A stretch of DNA of 64,000 nucleotides from Streptomyces sp. SDr-06. Its GTDB lineage: Bacteria; Actinomycetota; Actinomycetes; Streptomycetales; Streptomycetaceae. Position 1 is the first letter of the stretch. Every line of letters begins with the position of its first letter. Both the position numbers and the translations under genes were made by a program. Positions 8,442 to 17,657 of this stretch are shown here, piece after piece. Below the pieces are notes generated by a model. The model ran no database searches and had not been told where the DNA came from. It saw only the letters and a program-made list of their open reading frames with translations. The stretch spans positions 62,001 through 126,000 of the forward strand of contig NZ_QOLA01000001.1 of NCBI RefSeq assembly GCF_003324565.1, given 5' to 3'.

Positions 8442-9160
8442 GGCAGGAGTGTGGTGATCCACACACGACCCCGCCCGCCGTCGGTGGAACCACCCGGCGC
8501 AGTGCGCGCGGGGGCGTATTCCCGGAGGCGGTCACAGGGCCGGGCGCGAACGAATACCGATCGGCTCACCTGGGGCCCCGACGGATCGCGGCCGAGGAAT
8601 TCCAGGGCACACCGACCGGTCGGGCGGCTGGTTTTCCGGGCACACCGGAGAAACCCAATTCCCGGACCGCGAAGAGCTTCCCCGACGTGCGCCCCGGGTG
8701 CGCGCCGACCGCTTCCGTCGGGACGAGCGCCGTGGCCAGGACGCGGCCGGATTCCCCGACCCCCCGCCTCCCAGGGCCGCCCGGCCCTCTCCCCCAAGCT
8801 TGAACGGGAGCATGAAGCCAAGCATTTGAGAAGCGTCTCCGTGGAAATTCCACACGAAGGGTGCGGTAGCCACCCATCATGTTCACCCAGCCCAATGGGA
8901 GGGAACGGCGCACACGAACCGGGGAAGTGGACCGTGTGGCGCAACGGCGTAAGCGCGTATTTTCATCGGACACGTGGTGAATTCCGGGACGGGTCACCGG
9001 CGAGCGGCGACCGCGCCCCGAGCCCGAAGTGCCCCCGCGCGGGGCGCGGCTGGCCCGGCTCACCGGGCGTCCGGAAACCGTTCAAAGGTCCGGTTACTCT
9101 GTGGTCCGCGCGACGGCCAGGGAGTTGCCGTACGCCGCGAGTGATGACGGGGGGAAGCAC
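8442..9160. other. 719-bp gene-free stretch
   Basis: No open frame here shows Streptomyces codon bias; the longest frames on both strands are Arg/Pro-rich shadows. The stretch is visibly richer in A and T than its neighbours. It holds a perfect 12-bp palindrome CCGACCGGTCGG at 8612-8623 and a hairpin at 8630-8655 (GGTTT-T-CCGG paired with CCGG-AG-AAACC). The right end must contain the promoter of the XRE gene. A small RNA is possible but unsupported. Confidence 0.5.
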
Positions 9161-10144
9161 GTGTCGGACCAGACCGATGCACCTGTGGGAGCAGCGCAGG
9201 AACAGCTCTTCGTGGAACTGCGCCGCATCAAGCAGGCGTCCGGATTCAGCTACGGGCAACTGGCTGACAGGACCCACTACAGCCGCTCCTCCTGGGAGCG
9301 CTTCCTGAACGGGAAGCAGCTCCCTTCCCAGGTGGCCGTCGAGCAGTTCGCCGCCGCCACGGGCGCGGACCCGCGTCCGCTGCTCACCCTGCTCGACGCG
9401 GTGGGCCAGTCGCCGCTCCCTCCCGTCCCGGAACCGGCCGCGGACGAGGCGTTGACACCCGAGCCCGCGCCCCGGAGCCCGGCGACGTCCGGGGCGGCCA
9501 CCGGTGTGACGGAGGGGTCAGAGGCCCCGGCCGAGCCTGCCGCACCCGCACCGGCCGCGTCCCGCGCGCGCAGGTGGCTTCCCCCGCTGTTCGCCCGGCA
9601 CCGGCCCTGGCGGCGCCGGCTGGCGACCGTGGGCTACATCGCGTCCGGCGCCGTCATGGGCGCGGTCGCCACGGTGGGGGTCATGGGGACCGCGTCCGGC
9701 GCGCACGGAGGCGACACGCCCTCCGGCGCCCAGGCACCGAGCACCGGAACGGCCCAGGGAGCCCCGGTGCCCGCGGGCGGCAAGGTGGACGCACGCTGCT
9801 CCGGCGACACCTGTCTGCGCCGCGACCCCCAGGCCATGGACTGCCAGTGGGACGCGTCCACGTCCCACGACACCTGGCTGCGCGGCATGCACATCGAGTT
9901 GCGCTACAGCCCCGCCTGCCAAGCGGTGTGGGGGCGGATAGAGAACGGCGCCGTCGGCGACGTCGTCACGATCAAGGACCGGACCGGCCTGGAACTCCAG
10001 GCCACGATCCGGACCGACCGGGACACCTACACGCAGATGCTCGCGGTCACCGCCGACGCACCGGCGGAGTCCGTGACGATCTGCGGGGCCATCCCGAGCC
10101 AGAAGCAGTTGGAGTGCTCACCGAGCCGCAACGTCCAGCCCTAG
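9161..10144 (+). CDS. Membrane-anchored XRE protein with DUF2690 domain
   Basis: The 327-residue protein has an XRE-type helix-turn-helix near residues 15-75 (SYGQLADRTHYSRSSWERFLNG), a long Pro/Ala linker, one transmembrane helix around residues 160-180, and a C-terminal extracytoplasmic DUF2690 domain with paired cysteines (CSGDTCLRRDP ... MDC). DNA binding inside and a small domain outside suggest a one-component membrane sensor. The GTG start at 9161 has GGGGGGAAG upstream; the frame from 9029 adds an implausible tail. It is convergent with the ECF41 sigma gene and the two TAG stops overlap in CTAG. The family is common in Streptomyces, but its signal and target are unknown. Confidence 0.9.
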   Translation: MSDQTDAPVGAAQEQLFVELRRIKQASGFSYGQLADRTHYSRSSWERFLNGKQLPSQVAVEQFAAATGADPRPLLTLLDAVGQSPLPPVPEPAADEALTPEPAPRSPATSGAATGVTEGSEAPAEPAAPAPAASRARRWLPPLFARHRPWRRRLATVGYIASGAVMGAVATVGVMGTASGAHGGDTPSGAQAPSTGTAQGAPVPAGGKVDARCSGDTCLRRDPQAMDCQWDASTSHDTWLRGMHIELRYSPACQAVWGRIENGAVGDVVTIKDRTGLELQATIRTDRDTYTQMLAVTADAPAESVTICGAIPSQKQLECSPSRNVQP

Positions 10145-11040
10145 AGTCCAGCGGCCCCGCGCCCTCCCCTGTCGAGCAGGCGCACCGTGTCGGCGCGGTG
10201 CAGCTTGTCCGGGTTGCGCACGGCGTAGAGGCCGGTGATCCGCCCGTCGTGGATCTCGAAGGCCACCAGCCAGTCGAGTGCGCCGTCGGTGAGGAACCGC
10301 GCCGCGGGCATGCCGTTGTACGTGGCGTGCTCGATCCGGGTCGCGGGCGTGATGCTGGTGCGGGCCACGCCCAGGATGAACCGGGCGACCTCCTCGCTGC
10401 CGATGACCGGACGGCGGGCGGCGGTCACCTTGCCGCCGCCATCGGCGATCTGGACGACGTCGGGGGCCATCAGATCCATCAACGCCTGGATCTCACCGGT
10501 GGACGTGGCGAAGAGGAAACGGTCGACGATCTCACGGGTGGCCTGGGAGTCGGGATCGAAGCGGCGGCGCCTGGCATGGACGTGCTGCCGTGCCCGGCGG
10601 GCGATTTGACGGACCGTCACCTCCGACTTGCCGATCGAGTCGGCGATCTCGCGGTGGCTGTAGCCGAACACGTCGTGCAGCACGAACACCGCGCGCTCGG
10701 TCGGGTTCAGCGTTTCGAGGACCAGCATGAGGGCCATCGACACCGACTCGGCCAGGATCGCGTCATCGCCCACCGCCGGTCCGGTGCGGATCGGCTCGGG
10801 CAGCCAGGTGCCGATGTACTCCTCGCGCCGCGCCTTGACGGTGCGCAGATGGTTGAGCGCCTGCCGGGTCACCACTCGCACCAGGTAGGCGCGCGGGTGG
10901 TCGATCTCGGCGCGGTCGACCGCACTCCACCGCAGATAGCTCTCCTGCAGCACGTCCTCGGCATCGGCGGCGCTGCCCAGCATCTCGTAGGCGATGGTGA
11001 ACAGCAGCGCGCGATGCTCGCTGAAGGCGTCCTCAGTCAC
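10141..11040 (-). CDS. ECF41-family sigma factor (SigJ-like)
   Basis: The 299-residue sigma factor has regions 2 and 4 (residues about 8-75 and 100-160) followed by a SnoaL-like C-terminal domain. The two diagnostic ECF41 motifs are intact: DGGGK at 200-204 and NPDKL at 276-280. In this family the fused C-terminal domain replaces a separate anti-sigma factor and tunes activity. The GTG at 11040 has GGAGG five bases upstream; the longer start at 11085 is rejected. ECF41 genes usually sit beside a carboxymuconolactone decarboxylase, oxidoreductase or epimerase gene; none is adjacent here. It is divergent from a small winged-helix gene 247 bases away. Confidence 0.94.
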   Translation of the reverse strand: MTEDAFSEHRALLFTIAYEMLGSAADAEDVLQESYLRWSAVDRAEIDHPRAYLVRVVTRQALNHLRTVKARREEYIGTWLPEPIRTGPAVGDDAILAESVSMALMLVLETLNPTERAVFVLHDVFGYSHREIADSIGKSEVTVRQIARRARQHVHARRRRFDPDSQATREIVDRFLFATSTGEIQALMDLMAPDVVQIADGGGKVTAARRPVIGSEEVARFILGVARTSITPATRIEHATYNGMPAARFLTDGALDWLVAFEIHDGRITGLYAVRNPDKLHRADTVRLLDRGGRGAAGL

Positions 11041-11287
11041 GCCCCTCCTCCCTCGCGCGTGCGCAGGCCCACCGAGACATCCCACTCACCCCTTCGTCCC
11101 CTTCCCTGTCCACACACACCCATCGCGACACACCGCCGGGATGGAGCGTGACCCGCACCTCTGTGATGGCCTCGCCACGGCGACAGAGGGTGACACGAGC
11201 CCCCGCACGCGGCCAATAGCGTCTGGCAATACATGAAAATCGTTTCGCCCGATTGTTTGCGTGAATGGGGCGTCCTACCCTGAGGGC

Positions 11288-11668
11288 ATGGGTGCCGTAC
11301 CTGAACCACACGCGGGTTGGACGTTTCTGACCAACCATGCCCGCGTGCTGGCCGCCATCGCCGACGATCCCTCCACCCGTATCCGCGACATCGCCGCGCA
11401 CTGCAGACTCACCGAGCGCGCCGTCCAGCGGATCATCTCCGACCTGGAGGAGGCGGGCTACCTCTCCCACACCCGCCAGGGGCGCTCGAACACCTACCGC
11501 ATCGAACCGAGCATCCCCCTGCGGCACCCCGCCGAGGCCGGCCTGACCGTGGCCACCCTCCTCGCGGTCCTGGCCCAGCACGACGAGCAGCGCGGCAAGG
11601 AGCCCCCCGCGCGGGAACGCCCGGCCCCGTCCCGCACGCGCGAGGCGGAAACCGGCCCATCCCGCTGA
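11288..11668 (+). CDS. Small winged-helix regulator (MarR/ArsR-like)
   Basis: The 126-residue protein contains a winged helix-turn-helix over residues about 12-70: RIRDIAAHCRLTERAVQR is the recognition-helix region and GRSNTYRI the wing. The C-terminal third is Arg/Pro/Glu-rich and probably disordered. ATG 11288 with GAGGG close upstream is chosen over GTG 11261, though either is possible. It is divergent from the ECF41 sigma gene. A strong hairpin follows. Target unknown. Confidence 0.82.
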   Translation: MGAVPEPHAGWTFLTNHARVLAAIADDPSTRIRDIAAHCRLTERAVQRIISDLEEAGYLSHTRQGRSNTYRIEPSIPLRHPAEAGLTVATLLAVLAQHDEQRGKEPPARERPAPSRTREAETGPSR

Positions 11669-11672
11669 GCAG

Positions 11673-11704
11673 GACCCCCGGGCACCACGCGGAACCCGGG
11701 GGTC
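11673..11704 (+). terminator. Hairpin terminator after winged-helix gene
   Basis: GACCCCCGGG and CCCGGGGGTC form a perfect 10-bp stem with a 12-base loop, four bases after the stop codon region. Confidence 0.75.
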
Positions 11705-11826
11705 ACTCACTGTGCGCCCCGCTTCTCTTCCTCCCCCCTGGTCTGCCGATCGCGCCGGACGGGGAGAAGATGGTGAAGGCGCTGGGACAGGAGTGAGGTA
11801 CCGGTCAGGCTGACGAAGGGCCGACG

Positions 11827-13917
11827 ATGAACGCATCCGAGGTATTCGAGGAGCGGCTCGGGCCCCAGCGGGTCGCCGCGACCGAGCCCGGCGGCCTGCT
11901 CGACGTGCTGGGCGTCGCCGCCATAGTCCTGGACGAGTCCGGGCGGATCGCTCTGTGGAGCCCACCGGCCCAGGAACTGTTCGGCTGGACCGCCCACGAG
12001 GCCCTCGGCCGCTCCGCCGCCAAGCTCCTGGTCTCCGAGGAGGACCGCCCGCTGGTCCTCGACCTGTTCGCCCGGGTGATGGGCGGCGGGGGAACCTGGG
12101 CGGGCGTCTTCCCGGTCCGGCACAAGGACGGGCGCACGCGGCTGGTCGAGTTCCGCAACATGCGGCTCCAGGACGAGCACGGCGGCCTGTACGCGCTGGG
12201 CATCGCGACCGACGAGCCGACGCTGCGTGCCGTGGAGCGGGACCTGGCCCTGTCGGTGCGCCTGGTGTCGCAGTCCCCCATCGGTCTCGCCGTGCTCGAC
12301 ACCGAGCTGCGCTACGTGCTGGTGAATCCCGCCCTGGCCCGCATCAACGGCGTTCCCGCCGCCGACCACATGGGGCGCACCGTCCGTGACGCCCTGCCGT
12401 TCCTGGACACCGCGCCCATCGAGTCCGCGATGCGCCGGGTCCTGGAGACCGGCGTGCCGCTGCTCGACCAGACGGCCATCGGCCGCACCCCGGGCGACCC
12501 GACGGAGCACGCCTGGAACGTGTCGTACTACCGCCTGGAGGACCCGGCGGGCCGCGTGCTGGGGGTCGCGACGTCCATCGTGGACGTCAGCGAGCAGTAC
12601 CACGCCGCGAACGAGGCGGCCGAGGCCCGCAGGCGCCTCGACCTCATCGCCCGGGCCTCGGTGCGCATCGGCACCACGCTCGACCTGAACCGCACCGCCC
12701 ACGAACTGGCCGACCTCGTGGTGACCGACCTCGCCGACATCGCCGCCGTCGACCTCCTGGACTCCGTCCTCGACGGCCGCAGCACCACGGACGAGCCCGC
12801 GACCGGGCCGGTCGCCATCCGTGCCCTCGCCGTCGCGGCGGCCTACCCCACCGACGCCCTGCGGGCGGCCGACCCCCCGGGCAACATCGCGAAGTACAAC
12901 GCGGAACGCCTGGTCACGCGGTGCGTCACGAGCGCCAGACCCGTCCTCGTCAGCCGGGTCGGCCCCGCCGACCTGGCGAACATCGCCCGCGACGAGGAGG
13001 CCGAAGCCCTCCTCGCCCGCGCGGGCCTGCACTCCTACCTGGCGGTCCCCCTGATCGCGCGCGGTGAGGTCCTGGGCGCCCTGGACCTCAAGCGGGCCCG
13101 CAACCCCCAGCCCTTCACCCACGACGACGCCGTCCTGGCCCTCGAACTCGCCACCCGGGCCGCCGTCTGCATCGACAACGCCCGCTGGTTCCAGCAGCAG
13201 CGCAACGCCGCCCTCTCCCTCCAGCGCCACCTCCTGCCCCGCCAGCCGCCCCAGCCCACCGGGCTCGACGTCGCCTATCGCTACCAGCCCGCCGCCGCGA
13301 TCGGGGAGGCCGGCGGCGACTGGTTCGACGCGATCCCCGTGGCCGGTGACAAGACGGCCCTCGTCGTCGGCGACGTCATGGGCCACGGCATCAACGCCGC
13401 GGCGACGATGGGCCAGTTGCGCACCGCCACGCGGACGCTGGCCGGCCTCGACCTCGACCCCGCCGATGTGCTGCGCCACCTCGACCGCATCACCTCCGAG
13501 CTCGACGAGACCACCGCCACGTGCGTCTACGCCGTGTACGACCCCCACCGCACGCACTGCCGCATCGCCCTCGCGGGCCACCTGCCGCCCATCTGGGACC
13601 GTCCGGGCCGCGCCCCCCGCTTCCTCCAACTCCCCACCGGGGCGCCGTTGGGCGTCGGCGGGGTCCCCTTCCGGGCCACCACGGTCGACTGCGCCCCCGG
13701 CGACCGGCTGGTCCTGTACACCGACGGCCTCGTCGAGACCCGCGACCAGCCCATCGACGACCGGCTGCGCGCCCTGCTCGACGCGCTGACCCACCACCGC
13801 CTGCCCCTGGAGGCGACCTGCGACCGTCTCCTGGCCGCACTCCCCCCGCCCCAGGGCCACGACGACGTCGCCCTGCTCATCGCCGAGGTCACCGCGGCGC
13901 CGCCCGCTGCGGACTGA
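11827..13917 (+). CDS. PAS-PAS-GAF-SpoIIE serine phosphatase
   Basis: The 696-residue cytoplasmic phosphatase has two PAS domains (about residues 25-135 and 140-255), a GAF domain (about 275-455) and a PP2C/SpoIIE catalytic domain (about 480-690). Metal-binding motifs are present: GGDWFDA, GDVMGHG, YTDGLVE and the late GHDDVALL. Such enzymes dephosphorylate STAS anti-anti-sigma proteins and so release sigma factors. Unlike many Streptomyces relatives it ends directly after the phosphatase domain and has no C-terminal HATPase kinase. No STAS gene is adjacent; the STAS-ANTAR protein at 1189 is the nearest possible substrate, which is only a guess. Confidence 0.93.
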   Translation: MNASEVFEERLGPQRVAATEPGGLLDVLGVAAIVLDESGRIALWSPPAQELFGWTAHEALGRSAAKLLVSEEDRPLVLDLFARVMGGGGTWAGVFPVRHKDGRTRLVEFRNMRLQDEHGGLYALGIATDEPTLRAVERDLALSVRLVSQSPIGLAVLDTELRYVLVNPALARINGVPAADHMGRTVRDALPFLDTAPIESAMRRVLETGVPLLDQTAIGRTPGDPTEHAWNVSYYRLEDPAGRVLGVATSIVDVSEQYHAANEAAEARRRLDLIARASVRIGTTLDLNRTAHELADLVVTDLADIAAVDLLDSVLDGRSTTDEPATGPVAIRALAVAAAYPTDALRAADPPGNIAKYNAERLVTRCVTSARPVLVSRVGPADLANIARDEEAEALLARAGLHSYLAVPLIARGEVLGALDLKRARNPQPFTHDDAVLALELATRAAVCIDNARWFQQQRNAALSLQRHLLPRQPPQPTGLDVAYRYQPAAAIGEAGGDWFDAIPVAGDKTALVVGDVMGHGINAAATMGQLRTATRTLAGLDLDPADVLRHLDRITSELDETTATCVYAVYDPHRTHCRIALAGHLPPIWDRPGRAPRFLQLPTGAPLGVGGVPFRATTVDCAPGDRLVLYTDGLVETRDQPIDDRLRALLDALTHHRLPLEATCDRLLAALPPPQGHDDVALLIAEVTAAPPAAD

Positions 13918-14056
13918 AGGAGCCCCGCACCGACAGTCCCACACCACCGCGTGCCGGCCCGGCCGCCTCCTGCGGCGCCTCGCCGACCGGGCAACTAACC
14001 CCGTTCGCTGCACGGGTGGGTGTACGAAGGGAGCGCTTTGGGCACCCCGTAGCTCT

Positions 14057-14374
14057 ATGACCACCTACGTCGTGACGATCCCCGGAACCCTCCTCGCCGA
14101 ACGCACCGAGGAGAGGACCCAGACCCTCGAACGCGCTCTGCGCCCCGCCGACCCGCGCGGAACCCGCCTCGGCGAGGCCGAGCACTTGGAGATGCTCACC
14201 TTCTACAGCGGCTCGTCGGCCTTCAGCGTCCGCCTGGAGGTGGAGGCCGACGACACCGGCACGGCGGAGCAGGAGGCACGCCGGACGGTCGCCGCCGCTC
14301 TGCGCACCGCCGGCTATGCCGAGGACGAGGCGCCGCTGGGCGACGCGGTCATCACCGGCATCACCAAGGAGTGA
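14057..14374 (+). CDS. Conserved small protein of unknown function
   Basis: The 105-residue protein starts MTTYVVTIPGTLL and is predicted alpha/beta with no signal peptide or membrane helix. Codon use is normal for the window and the frame is clean. I do not recognise a domain. It follows the SpoIIE phosphatase by 139 bases on the same strand and is convergent with the VanZ-like gene, whose stop lies seven bases on. Confidence 0.75.
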   Translation: MTTYVVTIPGTLLAERTEERTQTLERALRPADPRGTRLGEAEHLEMLTFYSGSSAFSVRLEVEADDTGTAEQEARRTVAAALRTAGYAEDEAPLGDAVITGITKE

Positions 14375-14381
14375 ACGAGCC

Positions 14382-15005
14382 TCAGGGGGAGGGCGGCGCC
14401 GCATCCGGCCCGCCCTCCGCCGATCCGGGCTTGCGCGCCACCCTCAGCATCGCGGGCAGCCGGGGCCCCGCCTTGACGGGAACGGGCTCCTCCGCGTCCT
14501 CGACAGGACGGCGCTGCCACCAGTGGTGGCGCCTGGGATGCAGGGCGCGGCCGAGCCTGCGGCCCAGGAGCAGGTAACCGGTGAACGCCCCGAGCGAGTT
14601 GAGGATGACGTCGTCGATGTCGAAGGCGCGGCCGGTGACGAGCAGACCCTGGGCCGTCTCCACGGTGAGCATCACGAAGGCCGTCATGAGCACCACGCGC
14701 ACCAGGCCGCGCGTTCTGGGAAACAGCACCGGCAGCAGCACACCGAACGGCATGCCGAGGACGATGTTGCCGCCGACCTGCTTCACCGTGTCCCGCCAGT
14801 CGGGCTGGGCGAAGTAGGCGCGCACCGAGGCGCCCGGGTGAAGGTTGGTGTGGGTCAGCCGGACGGAGGCCGGTGAGGGGACCAGCGTGGCCCGGGCGAG
14901 GAGCACCGCGAAGGCCACCATGCAGACGAACCCCACGATCAGCACGATGGCCCGGGCCACCGCCGCCTGCCAAGTACGCCGTTGGAGCCGAGGTCCTGAT
15001 GCCAT
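14382..15005 (-). CDS. VanZ-family membrane protein
   Basis: The 207-residue protein has four hydrophobic segments and the VanZ pattern: GGNIVLGMPFGVLLP, then VETAQGLLVTGRAFDIDDV with the conserved E-x-x-Q and R-x-x-D-x-D-D, then LNSLGAFTGYLLLG. VanZ proteins are associated with glycopeptide (teicoplanin) tolerance, but most chromosomal members have unknown roles. The start at 15005 (MASGPRL) is chosen over 15098 because the longer N-terminus is low-complexity. A basic tail of 45 residues follows the last helix. It is divergent from the alginate lyase gene. Confidence 0.88.
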   Translation of the reverse strand: MASGPRLQRRTWQAAVARAIVLIVGFVCMVAFAVLLARATLVPSPASVRLTHTNLHPGASVRAYFAQPDWRDTVKQVGGNIVLGMPFGVLLPVLFPRTRGLVRVVLMTAFVMLTVETAQGLLVTGRAFDIDDVILNSLGAFTGYLLLGRRLGRALHPRRHHWWQRRPVEDAEEPVPVKAGPRLPAMLRVARKPGSAEGGPDAAPPSP

Positions 15006-15172
15006 GTCATCCCGAGTACCCGGCCGCTGCCCTCGCACGCCTCCCTTGACGCGCCCACGCCAGGGTCCTACGGTTTCCCCGTTCATATCACAGCACATCG
15101 TTCATCATCCTGAACGGTGTGGAGTGGTTCCGCGCCCATCCGTCGAGACTCCCCCACGAGAAGGTCCCACTG

Positions 15173-16003
15173 ATGCGCATACGCACCGTGCTCCTCCCCC
15201 TCGCGACGACAGCCGCCACCGTCGCGAGCCTCGCCCTCGTAGCCCCCTCCCTCTCAACCGCCGCGCACGACAAGGGGGTTGACGCGCACAGCAGCGTCAC
15301 CCTCGCCCCCCTCGCGGCGGCGACCACCGCACCCGGAGGCACCTTCGACCTGTCGGTGTGGGAACTCCAGGAGCCCGTGGGATCCCCCGGGTCGCCGACC
15401 ACCATCCCCTCGTCCCGCCTCCAGGGGGCCAACGGGTTCCAGGACACGTACTTCTACAGCGACCCCCACGACGGCGCGATGACGTTCTGGGCCCCCGAGA
15501 AGGGCGTCACCACGCCGAACTCCAACTACGCCCGTTCCGAACTGCGCGAGATGAACCGCGACGGCAGCACCGCGAACTGGCCGCTCGCGGGCGCCCACCG
15601 GCTCGACGCGACCCTGCGCGTGGTGTCGGTGACCGACCACGTCTGCGTCGGCCAGATCCACCTCGGCACGGGCGGCTCGTCCACGAAACCGCTGGTGGAG
15701 CTCTACTACCGCGCCAACGGCGACATCGTCGTGGGCACCGAGAACTCCCCCTCGGGCGGCCAGACGAGTCACCCCGTGGGCCATGTGCCCCTCGGCACCA
15801 AGTGGAGCTACACGATCGGCGTCTCGGGCGGTCACACCCTCGACCTGACGATCAACGGAAGCACGACCCACTATCCGATTCCGTCCTCGTTCGACGGCTA
15901 CCGGCAGTACTTCAAGGCGGGCTCGTACAACCAGTCGTCCTCCAGCAGCACGACCAAGGGCGCCCGCGTGGCCTTCTACAAGCTCACGGTCGCGCACGGC
16001 TGA
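15173..16003 (+). CDS. Secreted alginate lyase, polysaccharide lyase family 7
   Basis: The 276-residue secreted enzyme starts at ATG 15173, with GAGAAGG eight bases upstream. A signal peptide covers roughly residues 1-30. All three PL7 signature blocks are present: RSELR (121-125), QIH (161-163) and YFKAGSYNQ (246-254). PL7 enzymes cleave alginate by beta-elimination, with His163 and the tyrosine of the third block as catalytic residues; QIH rather than QVH is usually linked to polyG or mixed specificity, a family rule rather than a proof. It stands alone, with no uptake or oligoalginate genes nearby. Confidence 0.93.
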   Translation: MRIRTVLLPLATTAATVASLALVAPSLSTAAHDKGVDAHSSVTLAPLAAATTAPGGTFDLSVWELQEPVGSPGSPTTIPSSRLQGANGFQDTYFYSDPHDGAMTFWAPEKGVTTPNSNYARSELREMNRDGSTANWPLAGAHRLDATLRVVSVTDHVCVGQIHLGTGGSSTKPLVELYYRANGDIVVGTENSPSGGQTSHPVGHVPLGTKWSYTIGVSGGHTLDLTINGSTTHYPIPSSFDGYRQYFKAGSYNQSSSSSTTKGARVAFYKLTVAHG

Positions 16004-16213
16004 GCGGACGCGCCTGCGGAGCGGCGAGGTCCGGCCCGCGCGACTGCTCCGCATGCGCTCCCCATGGCCCCCCAATGGCCGATGCGACTGGCATAGCCCT
16101 TCCCGACCTGGGCACTCTTCCAGACAAGGCCCCCTCGGCCACCTGGAACAACCCACCATCCGCACCGCGCCACCCACGGCGCGGGCCCACCGACCCCGGG
16201 ACGGAAACACACC

Positions 16214-16480
16214 ATGAGCATCATCGCCTGGATCCTGATCGGCCTTCTCGCCGGCGCCATCGCCAAAGCCCTCATGCCGGGCCGGGACCCGGGCGGCTGT
16301 GTCATCACCATGCTCATCGGCATCGTGGGAGGACTCCTCGGCGGATGGCTCGGGAAGGTCATCTTCCACGTCCACTCCATCCAGGGCTTCTTCCACCTCT
16401 CGACGTGGATCGCCGCGATCGTCGGCTCGGTCATCGTGCTCGCCCTGTACCGCCTGCTCATCGGCAACCGCAACCGCTGA
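16214..16480 (+). CDS. GlsB/YeaQ/YmgE-family stress membrane protein
   Basis: The 88-residue protein is almost entirely membrane: three hydrophobic helices with the family pattern GLLAGAIAKALMPGRDPGG in the first loop, then a Gly-rich second helix (IVGGLLGGWLG). Family members are small envelope stress proteins of unknown biochemical role, formerly called transglycosylase-associated. Start ATG 16214, with a weak upstream site GGGACGGAA. A hairpin follows at 16492. Confidence 0.92.
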   Translation: MSIIAWILIGLLAGAIAKALMPGRDPGGCVITMLIGIVGGLLGGWLGKVIFHVHSIQGFFHLSTWIAAIVGSVIVLALYRLLIGNRNR

Positions 16481-16491
16481 GGACCGGGCGC

Positions 16492-16522
16492 GGCGGCCCG
16501 CCCCCCAGGCTTGTGGGCCGCC
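16492..16522 (+). terminator. Probable hairpin terminator after glsB-like gene
   Basis: GGCGGCCC and GGGCCGCC form an 8-bp all-GC stem with a 15-base loop, 12 bases after the stop. Confidence 0.55.
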
Positions 16523-16659
16523 CCCGCCCTTCGCCCTACCGAGTCGCCATCGACTCGTTCCGGCCCCCGCTCCCGGCGCCCTGTTGACGCGTACCCGGCC
16601 GTACCGGAAGATCCGGTAGCCGACGTACTGCCCAACTGCCCGCGCCGGGAAGGGAATTG

Positions 16660-17622
16660 ATGAGGACGACGAACACGCCCCGTGCCACGGCGCGAGGGGC
16701 CCGCGGGAGCGCCCTGCTCGCGGTCGCGCTGGCCGCGGCCACGGCCCTGATGGCACCGGCCCCCGCCCACGCGGCCGCCGCCTGCGCAGCCACCGCCACC
16801 GCGCCGCCGGTCCAGGTCGCGCGGATACCCGACTGGGCCGAGTCGATCGTCGTCGACAAGAAGGGGCGGATGTTCGTCACCGCCTACTTCACGGGGCGCG
16901 TCTACCGCATCGACGCACCGGGCAGCGCCCCGGTCGCCCTCACGGGCGACATCGGTGCCAACGGAGGCGTCGTCGTCCGCGACGACGGCCGGTTGCTCGT
17001 CGGCACCGGCAACGACCTCGCCCACTCGCTCACCGGTGACGTCCTGCCGGTCTCGAAGCTCCTCCTGGTGGACCCGGACTCCGGCGAGGTCAGCACCTAC
17101 GCCTCGGGGCTCGGCGGCATCGACGGTGTCGCCCTGGCACCCGACGGCACCGTGTACACCACCACCGTGGGCGGCCGGAACATCGGCCGCGTCACACCCG
17201 ACGGCCGGGTCGACCCCGCGTGGGCCCACGTCCTGATGCCGAACGGCATCGCCGTCTCACCCCAGGGCGACGAGGTGTACGTCATCCAGACCACGGTGGC
17301 CCCGGCGCTCTACCGCATCCCCGTCGGCGACCCCACCCACCCGCGACGCTGGATCCCCACCGCCCCGGCCGACACCCTCGGCCTGCCCGACGGGCTCACG
17401 CTCGACAGCCAGGGCCGCCCCCTGATCGCCACCCACGCCGCGGGTCAGATCTGGCGGGCCGAACAGGGCGCGCTGTGCTCGGTGCAGTCGGGCCTGTACC
17501 TCTCGACGCAGATCACGTACGGACATGGCGAACGCGGCTTCTCGGCGGGCAGGCTCTACCGCTCCGGCGTGGACGGCACAATCTACGAAGTCCCCGCCGG
17601 AAGCGATCCCACGGGCCGGTAG
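16660..17622 (+). CDS. Secreted SMP-30/gluconolactonase-like beta-propeller protein
   Basis: The 320-residue protein has a signal peptide ending near APAHA and a six-bladed propeller: repeated strands such as SIVVDKKGRMFVTAYFTGR, VVVRDDGRLLVGTG, GVALAPDGTVYTTTVG and GLTLDSQGRPLIATH. This is the SMP-30/gluconolactonase/strictosidine-synthase fold; Asn and Asp residues at blade ends (for example MPNGIAVSP, LPDGLTL) fit the metal-binding pattern. ATG 16660 is preferred to the adjacent TTG 16657 because the AGGGA site is then four bases away. Substrate unknown; many members are lactonases. Confidence 0.85.
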   Translation: MRTTNTPRATARGARGSALLAVALAAATALMAPAPAHAAAACAATATAPPVQVARIPDWAESIVVDKKGRMFVTAYFTGRVYRIDAPGSAPVALTGDIGANGGVVVRDDGRLLVGTGNDLAHSLTGDVLPVSKLLLVDPDSGEVSTYASGLGGIDGVALAPDGTVYTTTVGGRNIGRVTPDGRVDPAWAHVLMPNGIAVSPQGDEVYVIQTTVAPALYRIPVGDPTHPRRWIPTAPADTLGLPDGLTLDSQGRPLIATHAAGQIWRAEQGALCSVQSGLYLSTQITYGHGERGFSAGRLYRSGVDGTIYEVPAGSDPTGR

Positions 17623-17657
17623 CGGCGCCAGGACCGGGAGGCGTCCGCACCCGGCGC

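Noticed and set aside
8451..9308. Possible gene of 285 codons in the gene-free stretch
   Set aside because: Arg/Pro/Ser-rich composition, no third-position GC bias and overlap with the XRE gene start.
11041..11240. ECF41-type self-promoter upstream of the sigma gene
   Set aside because: A TGTCAC is present but no properly spaced CGTC -10 follows.
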